A stretch of DNA of 7,757 nucleotides from Anaerolineae bacterium (GTDB lineage Bacteria > Chloroflexota > Anaerolineae > Aggregatilineales > UBA3940): contig JADZAD010000054.1 in the NCBI GenBank assembly GCA_020852775.1, positions 1-7,757 of the forward strand. Reading direction: 5' to 3'. The stretch's first letter is position 1; each line of letters begins with the position of its first letter. Below the pieces are notes generated by a model. It worked only from the letters and a program-made list of their open reading frames with translations. It was not told the DNA's origin and did no database searches. A program made the position numbers and the translations under genes. Shown one piece after another: positions 1-6,050 of the stretch.

Positions 1-662
1 ATGACGAAAACCAGTACATGAAAGACAACTTCATGCTCACCAGCATGGACGACTGGAGCCGTCTTCTGGCGCAGGAGATCGCCCTGCCGGAAGCCTATCA
101 GCAGCCCCGCGGGATCCATCTGATCACTGAGTTCAACAATGAACCGATGGTACATTCCGCGCTCGCGCTGAAGGAAAAGGGGGCGGTATTTTCGCTGGAG
201 CCCCTGATCAACCACCGTACATGGAAGAACAGGGACGAGATCATCAGCCTGTTGCGGTACGCCGATACTGCCAGCCCGGACTGGCCATCCGCGAGCGGCA
301 TCGCAGGGAGTGATGATCCCCTGAAGGTGCTTAAGCACTGGTCAAAACTGGGCCCATCGCTGGTCACGGTGCGCCACGGCGCACAGGGATCATACGTATG
401 GGACAACGTCACCGACTGCATGTGGCATATTCCGGCCGTTCCGACCGAGGTTGTTGACCCAACCGGAGCTGGCAACTGCTACGGAGGCGGTGCTTTTGTC
501 GGCTGGGTTGAGCACCGGGATGGGCGGATTGCCGCAACTTACGGTGGCGTCTCCGCGGTATTCCTGGTCCGGCGCTACGGCTTACCGCCTATGACGAAGG
601 AACTCCAGCAGGAAGCACAGCAACTGCTGGAACAGGCCCTCGACAGGAGCGAGAAGCTCTGA
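1..662 (+). CDS. PfkB-family carbohydrate kinase-like protein, 5' truncated by the window edge
   Basis: This is the C-terminal part of a ribokinase/PfkB-superfamily protein, a cytoplasmic family that phosphorylates sugars, nucleosides or related alcohols with ATP. The frame is open to the left edge (first whole codon at base 3), and the first ATG at 18 has no Shine-Dalgarno sequence before it. About 220 residues are visible against the usual 300 or so, and the N-terminal substrate-binding part is missing, so I infer that the true start is upstream. Counting from the ATG at 18, a strand-rich segment (TVRHGAQGSYVW, about 117-128) precedes the PfkB signature 2 region DPTGAGNCYGGG (147-158). The family motif is DTxGAGD, in which the last Asp is the catalytic base; here it is Asn153 (codon 474-476). 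Some fungal MAK32-like PfkB proteins, as I recall, also carry Asn there, so this may be a divergent subfamily or a non-kinase. The substrate is unknown. Confidence 0.85.
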   Translation, partial: DENQYMKDNFMLTSMDDWSRLLAQEIALPEAYQQPRGIHLITEFNNEPMVHSALALKEKGAVFSLEPLINHRTWKNRDEIISLLRYADTASPDWPSASGIAGSDDPLKVLKHWSKLGPSLVTVRHGAQGSYVWDNVTDCMWHIPAVPTEVVDPTGAGNCYGGGAFVGWVEHRDGRIAATYGGVSAVFLVRRYGLPPMTKELQQEAQQLLEQALDRSEKL

Positions 663-671
663 TTTACAGGC

Positions 672-705
672 CCCGGACACGGCAATCGCCGCCAAGGAGT
701 CCGGG
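672..705 (+). other. GC-rich intergenic hairpin after the kinase gene
   Basis: A perfect 7-bp stem, CCCGGAC (672-678) with GTCCGGG (699-705), encloses a smaller stem-loop, CGGC-AATC-GCCG (680-691). It starts 9 bases after the kinase stop and ends 35 bases before the ABC ATPase start. No T-run follows, so it is not a classical intrinsic terminator. It could mark the end of the kinase transcript or act as an mRNA-stability or processing element. The pairing is seen in the sequence; the role is inferred. The rest of the 663-740 gap shows no convincing promoter. Confidence 0.35.
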
Positions 706-740
706 ACGTTCAACTACCACCTGTTTCTGGAGATCGGTTT

Positions 741-1700
741 ATGGCAGGCCCTGTCATACAGGCACGAAACCTCGTCAAGAAGTTCGGTAATTTCACCGCA
801 GTTGATGGGGTAACTCTGGATATTGCTCCGGGGGAAATTTACGGCTTTCTTGGCCCGAACGGCGCAGGCAAGACTACAACTATCTCAATGCTGCTGGGCA
901 TCCTCCAGCCGACATCCGGGGAAGTCCGGCTGTTTGGCGAAACGCTGCAATCGAACCCATTTGAGATCAAGCGGCGCATCGGCGTAGTGGCTGAGTACCT
1001 CAGCTTCTACAACGAGATGACAGCGTGGGAGTATCTGCAGTTCTTCGGCGAACTCTACAGAGTAGAAAACGCCGACACGCGCGCGGAGTATCTGCTGGAT
1101 CGCCTGACCCTGTGGGACTTCAAGGATGCGCTCGTCGGGGCATACTCTACCGGTATGAAGCGCAAGCTGGGCCTTGCCCGTGCCCTGATGCATTCGCCTG
1201 ATGTACTGATGATGGATGAACCGGTGTCCGGCCTCGATCCCTATGGCATCATCCAGGTACGTGAAGTCCTCGAAGAAACGCTCGCTGAAGGCAAAACGAT
1301 CCTGATCTGCTCGCACATCCTCTCAGAGGTTGAGCGCACCGTCAACCGGGTCGGGATCATCGCCAAAGGCAGGCTGCTGGTCGAGGACACCATGGACAAC
1401 ATCCGTGAGCGGGTTGGAGGCGAGCGGCACGTCGAAGTAGAGATCGTCGAGGTGAAGGACGGCCTGATCCCGGCACTTGAAGGACTCCCTTTCGTCACAC
1501 GGGTCCACAATGACGGTGGCAGGCTCTCGGTATACACCAGTGACGAGCAGGATTACCGGGCGGAACTGGGCCGCGTGATCGCAGAAAGCGGTGGGATCAT
1601 CCAGGGGATGCGCACCGTGCAGGCCAGCCTTGAAGAAGCCTTTGTTATTATCACCGAGTCACACATCAGCCGGTTTGCAGGAGAACAGCATGGCCACTAA
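741..1700 (+). CDS. ABC-2 type transporter ATP-binding protein
   Basis: Cytoplasmic ATPase subunit of a CcmA/NatA/BcrA-like ABC-2 transporter, 319 aa. All nucleotide-binding motifs are present in order: Walker A GPNGAGKTT (38-46), signature STGMK (136-140) in place of LSGGQ, Walker B and D-loop VLMMDEPVSGLDP (155-167), and the H-loop His192. The Q-loop position appears to be Glu85 (VVAEY), a substitution also met in this ABC subfamily. Residues from about 215 form the C-terminal extension common in ABC-2 ATPases. The start at 741 is supported by GGAG at 729-732, 8 bases upstream. The permease gene begins inside the last 11 bases, so the two are almost certainly translationally coupled. Export rather than import is the usual direction for the family, and the lack of a substrate-binding-protein gene nearby agrees with this, but the substrate is unknown. 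Confidence 0.96.
   Translation: MAGPVIQARNLVKKFGNFTAVDGVTLDIAPGEIYGFLGPNGAGKTTTISMLLGILQPTSGEVRLFGETLQSNPFEIKRRIGVVAEYLSFYNEMTAWEYLQFFGELYRVENADTRAEYLLDRLTLWDFKDALVGAYSTGMKRKLGLARALMHSPDVLMMDEPVSGLDPYGIIQVREVLEETLAEGKTILICSHILSEVERTVNRVGIIAKGRLLVEDTMDNIRERVGGERHVEVEIVEVKDGLIPALEGLPFVTRVHNDGGRLSVYTSDEQDYRAELGRVIAESGGIIQGMRTVQASLEEAFVIITESHISRFAGEQHGH
1679..1684 (+). promoter_or_regulatory. Ribosome binding site that fixes the permease start
   Basis: AGGAGA lies 5 bases before the ATG at 1690 and inside the 3' end of the ATPase gene. The same frame has an earlier ATG at 1591, but that would give a 33-residue, Pro/Arg/Cys-rich leader overlapping the ATPase gene by 110 bases. The strong site here makes 1690 the better start. 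Confidence 0.75.
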
Positions 1701-2559
1701 TCTTTCATCGGTCGTCAGAAACTGGCAGCACCGGTGGCGGGCCATCCGGACGATTGAAAAGCGCAACAGCCAGGCAACTTTCTTCAGTATCGGCATCTAT
1801 ATCACTGTCGCCGTTGCCCTGTTCTCAGCGGCGCTTGCGCTGAACAACACGGTGAGGTCAACTGACCAGAACGATGCTCTGGTTGCGCTGCAGCCGCTTT
1901 CATTCGCCGCGATCTTCCTGTGCACAGCGCTCGTGTCGATCTATATCGCACTGACCTCAGCCCTTTCAGCTTCACGCGAGCGCGATCTGGGCACACTGGA
2001 AGTGCTGTTCTACGGCCCGGTTGACGAAGCCTCCTTTGTGCTGGGGAAGTTCCTGGCACAGGTCAAGGTCTACGCAGTTGTCAGCCTGATCGTGCTGGTC
2101 TGGACGAACGTGATCACCTGGCTGCTGAACATTGCATTCTCGCTGGACACGGTATTTGTGCTGCTGACCTCGATTTTTGTGGCCAGCGCCGTTATCGCGT
2201 TTGGCCTGATGGTCGCCATGATCGGCGGGAAAGCCCGTTCAGCCCTGATCGCGTTTATTGTGACCGTGCTGGTGCTGGTCGGCCTGCAGATCGCCGACGT
2301 GGTTGTCACCACCGCGATCCAGATACCGGAGAACGCCACCCTTACTGACCCGGTGCTGGTGATCCGTACCGCACTGGGTGTCATCAACAGTGTCGTGCGC
2401 TGGATCTCACCTTACGCGCAGCTTCAGCTTGGCATGGATGCGCTGGCACAGGGGGTTGTTCCATCGTATCTGTTCCATGTCGGCATCACTATTATCCAGA
2501 CCGTGATTATGCTGGTAATCAGCATCCTGGTGCTCCGCAAGAAGGGAGCCAGAGGTTAA
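1690..2559 (+). CDS. ABC-2 type transporter permease, six membrane segments
   Basis: Integral membrane subunit paired with the preceding ATPase, 289 aa from the chosen start. Hydrophobic segments lie at about 31-51, 69-92, 124-147, 151-178, 184-209 and 261-282, the six-span layout of ABC-2 permeases. Between spans 2 and 3 is the family's characteristic stretch RERDLGTLEVL (96-106), followed by GPVDEASFVLGK (109-120), which matches the RExGTLExLLxxP...xxGK pattern where the permease contacts the ATPase. The N-terminal 30 residues are basic and presumably cytoplasmic. The gene overlaps the ATPase gene by 11 bases and is followed after 4 bases by the next gene, so the three are probably one operon. 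One permease with one ATPase suggests a homodimeric complex. The substrate cannot be inferred. Confidence 0.92.
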   Translation: MATNLSSVVRNWQHRWRAIRTIEKRNSQATFFSIGIYITVAVALFSAALALNNTVRSTDQNDALVALQPLSFAAIFLCTALVSIYIALTSALSASRERDLGTLEVLFYGPVDEASFVLGKFLAQVKVYAVVSLIVLVWTNVITWLLNIAFSLDTVFVLLTSIFVASAVIAFGLMVAMIGGKARSALIAFIVTVLVLVGLQIADVVVTTAIQIPENATLTDPVLVIRTALGVINSVVRWISPYAQLQLGMDALAQGVVPSYLFHVGITIIQTVIMLVISILVLRKKGARG

Positions 2560-2563
2560 CCCT

Positions 2564-3961
2564 ATGTCTCTACGCCCTGTTTCACAATTCCACCGCAGAG
2601 CCCTGCGTGCCACCGCGCTGGGGCTGCTGATCCTGTCGATCATCCTACCCGGTATCGCGCTCGCGCAGGATGATGACGGAGGGCTGCCTGAACCTACCCC
2701 CACAGCACAACCGAGTTCAGAATCGTTCCGGAGTGCCACACAGACGTTTGTCTACACCACAACCTACTTTGACGGTATGCAGTACGGCGCAGGCACCGTA
2801 CCACCGGTGTCAGACACAATCTATCTGCTGGCCGGGCAGGAAAACATCATCGCCCCGCGAAAGACTTACATCTTCTACTGGCCGCTTACTAATGAGTATC
2901 TCGCTGACTTCCGACGCCTGAACGAACTCGTCGAGGGGTCGCTCGAAGTCCTGCAGAACGGGCAACTCGTCCAGACGGTAGAACTGGAACCGTTCGTCAC
3001 CAAGTCCGATTCTGACGACCCGGTTAACACACTGGAGTTGTACCGGGGTGATGAGGCCATTGCGGCCTATGCGGCATGGCAGGCAACCCAGAGCCAGTAC
3101 CAGCGCGATCTGCTTGAGTACTCGCGGCTTGATGACGAGTGGCGGGCCGAGATGATGGACCTGATCAAGCAGTATGGCATGGGCGGTGTCCCGGATGAGG
3201 TTGTCCCGCCGCAGCCTGTTAATCCTTCTCCGCCAACGATTAAGGTGACCGAGCCGACCGATGGTTTTATCCTTGACCTGGCGCCGGGAACCTACCAGAT
3301 TCGGGTGGTGCTGCCAGACGGAAGCGTCCAGCCTAACAGCGAAAAGCGGCTGGTCGTGTTCTCAGCCCGACGTGAAGCTATCGCCTACAAGCTGATCCCG
3401 GCCTCACGCTGGACGGTTCCGCTTCAGTCGGATAACCCCATCAGCGTGATCTACGTTCAGCCGGATACTACGATCTACCTTCAACCTTATGAGTCAAGCG
3501 AATACAACGAGCGATCATACGGGCGGATGATCAACCCGCAGAACGAGGCCGCCCGCGCGGACCGCTGGACATGGAAATCCGAGGGGCCAAACTTCTCACG
3601 CACGCTGCGGATGATCGACGGGCGAACCGTAACCGATATTCCCCTCACATCCTACAAAGTTGAGCAGCGTATCGGTTCACGCGGTTATGACATCGTTGTA
3701 TTCGATCCGGCCATTCACGATGCCAGCAGTTTTGGTGGCTTTGAGGTCAAAATGCGCCCAGGTGTCCGCTATACTGTCTACCTAGTTGATGATGAGGGTG
3801 AGGTTGTCCCCGGTAGTGAACGGGAGATCCGCGCACTGGCGACCAACCAGTCAGGCCCCCTCTATGCTATGAGCCTCCTGCCGATCGTGGTCGGCGTAGC
3901 GGTACTGGTGTTCCGCCAGAAGTCCATCCGCCAGATTAAACTGGAAGACATCAGCCAGTAA
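2564..3961 (+). CDS. Secreted, membrane-anchored protein of unknown function, third gene of the ABC cassette
   Basis: I do not recognise this family. The 465-aa product has a clear signal peptide: a basic start (R4, R11, R12, R16), a hydrophobic core at about 17-31 and a likely cleavage after AxA (32-34). A Pro/Thr-rich linker (41-50) follows. Next come a region with strand-like patterns (about 58-148), a charged helical stretch that may be coiled coil (about 160-205), a proline-rich hinge (213-224), a second strand-rich region (about 226-420), one membrane helix (about 432-450) and a short basic tail. This predicts an extracytoplasmic body held by one C-terminal helix. There is no cysteine at all, so it is not a lipoprotein and has no disulfides. 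AGAGG at 2551-2555 lies 8 bases before the start. Spacing of 4 bases from the permease suggests an accessory subunit, which is inference. Confidence 0.85.
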   Translation: MSLRPVSQFHRRALRATALGLLILSIILPGIALAQDDDGGLPEPTPTAQPSSESFRSATQTFVYTTTYFDGMQYGAGTVPPVSDTIYLLAGQENIIAPRKTYIFYWPLTNEYLADFRRLNELVEGSLEVLQNGQLVQTVELEPFVTKSDSDDPVNTLELYRGDEAIAAYAAWQATQSQYQRDLLEYSRLDDEWRAEMMDLIKQYGMGGVPDEVVPPQPVNPSPPTIKVTEPTDGFILDLAPGTYQIRVVLPDGSVQPNSEKRLVVFSARREAIAYKLIPASRWTVPLQSDNPISVIYVQPDTTIYLQPYESSEYNERSYGRMINPQNEAARADRWTWKSEGPNFSRTLRMIDGRTVTDIPLTSYKVEQRIGSRGYDIVVFDPAIHDASSFGGFEVKMRPGVRYTVYLVDDEGEVVPGSEREIRALATNQSGPLYAMSLLPIVVGVAVLVFRQKSIRQIKLEDISQ

Positions 3962-3973
3962 TGTTCTCCTGAA

Positions 3974-4020
3974 GGGGCCGGACTGCTCGTTCTTCTCTTC
4001 CCCCTGACGAGCCCGGCCCC
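3974..4020 (+). terminator. Terminator-like GC-rich hairpin closing the ABC cassette
   Basis: GGGGCCGG (3974-3981) pairs perfectly with CCGGCCCC (4013-4020), and GCTCGT (3985-3990) pairs with ACGAGC (4007-4012). A 3-base bulge (ACT, 3982-3984) sits on the left arm and the loop is 16 bases, pyrimidine-rich. It begins 12 bases after the stop codon of the secreted-protein gene and ends 60 bases before the first EamA gene. No T-tract follows, so it could be a U-less terminator, a barrier to 3' exonuclease or an attenuator. It is the best candidate boundary between the two operons. The remaining bases of the gap (4021-4066) show no convincing -35/-10 pair. Confidence 0.45.
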
Positions 4021-4066
4021 TCCACAGAGCCCTGAGCAAGCAGTACACCGCGTTACCCATCTCTCC

Positions 4067-4076
4067 GGAAGGCAGG
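4067..4076 (+). promoter_or_regulatory. Ribosome binding site of the first EamA gene, ambiguous start
   Basis: GGAAGG (4067-4072) runs into GCAGG (4072-4076). Two adjacent ATG codons follow at 4081 and 4084, and either could be used. The downstream paralogues begin M-S-R-E-R and M-G-R-E-R, which fits the second ATG (4084) as the ancestral start. The purine-rich site is well spaced for either one. Confidence 0.5.
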
Positions 4077-4080
4077 CACG

Positions 4081-5037
4081 ATGATGTCCCGCGAACGAGT
4101 GACCGCAATTGCCCAGACGATCTTCGTGCTGATTCTTCAGTCGCTGAATACGATTCTGGTGAAGATGTCGATCGGAACGATATCGGTATGGGCGCTCGTA
4201 TGGGTACCGATCCTGGTTGCGATTATCGCCATGGGCGTCTACACCTTTGTGATTCGGCGCGAGCGCATCCCGAGGATGAGCAAGAAGGTGTGGTTCTATA
4301 TCATCGTCATCGGCGTCGGCAACTTCGCCATTTCCCGCCTGCTCCGTCCACTCGAACTGGAACGCATGGATGCCACGACGAACAGCTACCTTGTCAACTT
4401 CGTCGGCTTCATGACGATGGGACTGAGCATCTTCATCCTGAGAGAGCCACCGTTCGTCTTTCAACTGATCGGGGCTTTGCTTGCTGTTGGCGGGCTGCGT
4501 GTATTCTACCAGGAAGCGCCGCCGGCCAGTGAGCAGATCGGTATCCTGCTGGTGTTCATTGCGATCGTCGCTATCGCCATCACGAACAATGTTGCCCGCA
4601 AACTCAGCCAGATCACGAATAACGAGCTAAGCAACAACGTTATTTCCACACTGGCCCTGATGATTGGTGGCGGGATCGCGATTGCGATCTCGCTTGCGCT
4701 GGACTGGCCACCGCGCATTGTCGGGATCGGCAACTGGGGCATCCTGGTGTACTCCGGCATTATTTCGATTGCTGTGGGCCTGACTGTCTGGAACTTCATC
4801 CTGAGAACCCTGCGTTCGTATGAGGCCAGTATTCTTGGCGCAACAACCATCATCTGGACCGCCATGCTGGCGATCCCCATCCTGGGTGAGAGCCTGGATA
4901 TCAACAAAATTATTGGAATGGCCATGATGCTAGCAGGGATCGCGCTGGTACAAGTCCGGATAGGACGTATGGATCACCTTTTCGGGATTAAGAAGCAGGA
5001 TACTGCCCTCGCCGAGGGTGAAGTCTGGAAGGAATAG
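4081..5037 (+). CDS. EamA/DMT-superfamily transporter, paralogue 1
   Basis: Inner-membrane carrier of the drug/metabolite transporter superfamily, 318 aa. About ten hydrophobic segments are arranged as two EamA-type repeats (about 10-142 and 153-292), the usual DMT layout. The second repeat holds LRTLRSYEASILGAT (241-255), identical in both downstream paralogues, followed by the family-like ending PILGE (265-269) with the last helix at about 274-293. TNNxARKLS (168-176) and ELSNN (182-186) are shared with at least one paralogue. Odd: the end of the third helix carries Arg86, Arg89 and Glu92 where paralogues 2 and 3 have uncharged residues, so the transport path may differ. The cytoplasmic tail is short and charged. 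It heads a four-gene run. Known DMT proteins move metabolites, amino acids or drugs outward or nucleotide sugars; the substrate here is unknown. Confidence 0.92.
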   Translation: MMSRERVTAIAQTIFVLILQSLNTILVKMSIGTISVWALVWVPILVAIIAMGVYTFVIRRERIPRMSKKVWFYIIVIGVGNFAISRLLRPLELERMDATTNSYLVNFVGFMTMGLSIFILREPPFVFQLIGALLAVGGLRVFYQEAPPASEQIGILLVFIAIVAIAITNNVARKLSQITNNELSNNVISTLALMIGGGIAIAISLALDWPPRIVGIGNWGILVYSGIISIAVGLTVWNFILRTLRSYEASILGATTIIWTAMLAIPILGESLDINKIIGMAMMLAGIALVQVRIGRMDHLFGIKKQDTALAEGEVWKE

Positions 5038-5039
5038 CG

Positions 5040-5073
5040 GCTGGGGCCCCGGCTGAAGAGCAAGGACCCCGGC
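5040..5073 (+). other. Possible weak hairpin between EamA paralogues 1 and 2
   Basis: GCTGGGG (5040-5046) can pair with CCCCGGC (5067-5073) through 7 bp including one T-G wobble, with a 20-base loop. The self-complementary GGGGCCCC (5043-5050) competes with that fold. It fills most of the 51-base gap and lies just before AGGA (5079-5082), the likely ribosome binding site of the next gene. It might tune relative expression, but chance pairing in GC-rich DNA is quite possible. Confidence 0.2.
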
Positions 5074-5088
5074 AAGACAGGACAACGT

Positions 5089-6036
5089 ATGGGGCGTGAA
5101 CGCGCAATTGCGATCGCACAGACAGCAACCATCGTCTTTGCATTATCACTGGGGGGTGTGCTGGGCAAGATTGCCCTGAGTAACGCGATAGTTACGATGC
5201 CCGCGGAGACATATGTTACGCTGATCATCGGCATCGGCATGATCACGATGTGTGTGTACACCTTCGTAATCCGGCGGGAATCTATCCCGGTACTGACGCG
5301 GCAGGAATGGTTGTATATTGCCCTGATTGGCGTCGGCAACTTCACGATCGGGCAGGTAGGTATCAACCTCGCGCTGGAGCATCTGCCGGCGATCACAAAC
5401 AATTACCTGATGAACTTCATCGGGTTCGTAACAATGGCGCTGAGTATCTTCATCATGCGAGAGACGCCGTATCTCTTCCAGATCATTGGAGCGGGGATCG
5501 CCATCGCGGGGCTGAGAGTCTACTTCCGCAGCGTCCCCACCCCGGACGAGCTGACCGGCATCCTGCTCATGGGCATGGCGATCCTTGCCATAGCATTCAC
5601 GAACAACGCTGCCCGCAAACTCAGCCAGATCAGCAGCAGCCTGAGCAACAACATTCTCTCCACGCTGGCACTGCTGATCGGCGGCAGCCTGACCGTCATT
5701 GTCGGGCTCGTTACTCAGTGGCCGCTGCAGAGCGGCTCGGGGGGTAACCTCGGCTTCGCGGTATACACTGGGGTTGTCGGGATGGCGATCGGGCTGACAG
5801 CATGGAATTACGTTCTGCGAACGCTGCGGTCGTATGAAGCGAGCATCCTCGGTGCCACCGGCATCATCTGGACGGCACTGCTGGCGATCCCTATCCTGGG
5901 GGAACGTCCACTCCTGCACCAGGTCATCGGCATGATACTCATGCTCATCGGGATCGCACTCGTGCAGGTGCGCATCGGGCGGCTCGGCACGCTCTTCAGC
6001 AAGAAGCAGGCCGTTCCCAACCGGACCGGCCAGTAA
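5089..6036 (+). CDS. EamA/DMT-superfamily transporter, paralogue 2
   Basis: Second of three tandem DMT-type carriers, 315 aa, with about ten membrane segments in two EamA-type repeats. The invariant block LRTLRSYEASILGAT lies at 243-257, and PILGE at 268-272 precedes the last helix. Over the 66 residues beginning AWN (239-304), 48 match paralogue 1 by hand count. This copy is one residue shorter in the loop before LSNN (SSSLSNN in place of NNELSNN) and has a Gly/Ser-rich insert, QSGSGGN (214-220), between helices 7 and 8. The start at 5089 is supported by AGGA at 5079-5082, 6 bases away, and by alignment of MGRER with MSRER in the neighbours. It lies 51 bases after paralogue 1 and 14 before paralogue 3, consistent with one transcript. 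The substrate is unknown. Confidence 0.92.
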   Translation: MGRERAIAIAQTATIVFALSLGGVLGKIALSNAIVTMPAETYVTLIIGIGMITMCVYTFVIRRESIPVLTRQEWLYIALIGVGNFTIGQVGINLALEHLPAITNNYLMNFIGFVTMALSIFIMRETPYLFQIIGAGIAIAGLRVYFRSVPTPDELTGILLMGMAILAIAFTNNAARKLSQISSSLSNNILSTLALLIGGSLTVIVGLVTQWPLQSGSGGNLGFAVYTGVVGMAIGLTAWNYVLRTLRSYEASILGATGIIWTALLAIPILGERPLLHQVIGMILMLIGIALVQVRIGRLGTLFSKKQAVPNRTGQ

Positions 6037-6039
6037 GGA
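6034..6039 (+). promoter_or_regulatory. Ribosome binding site overlapping the stop of paralogue 2
   Basis: TAAGGA combines the stop codon of paralogue 2 (6034-6036) with an AAGGA-type site for the ATG at 6051. The 11-base spacing is longer than usual, so initiation may be weak or depend on ribosomes finishing the upstream gene. Confidence 0.4.
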
Positions 6040-6050
6040 ATACGTAAAAC

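Noticed and set aside
1591..1689. N-terminal extension of the permease from an ATG at 1591
   Set aside because: The 33 extra residues look like out-of-frame ATPase sequence, and a good AGGAGA site precedes the ATG at 1690.
3962..4080. Promoter for the EamA operon in the gap
   Set aside because: A promoter is plausible here on layout, but I could not find a -35/-10 pair at proper spacing.
3862..4464. A 200-codon minus-strand frame across the 3962-4080 gap
   Set aside because: The sequence is His/Asp/Arg-rich antisense to a membrane gene, matches nothing I know, and both ends lie inside confident + strand genes.
4188..4532. A second + strand frame inside EamA paralogue 1
   Set aside because: His/Arg/Cys-rich shadow in another frame, with no ribosome binding site and no recognisable domain.
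5105..5116. A GCGATCGC octamer, reminiscent of the cyanobacterial HIP1 repeat
   Set aside because: I noticed it only once, inside a coding region. HIP1 genomes show it many times per 8 kb, so this is probably chance.
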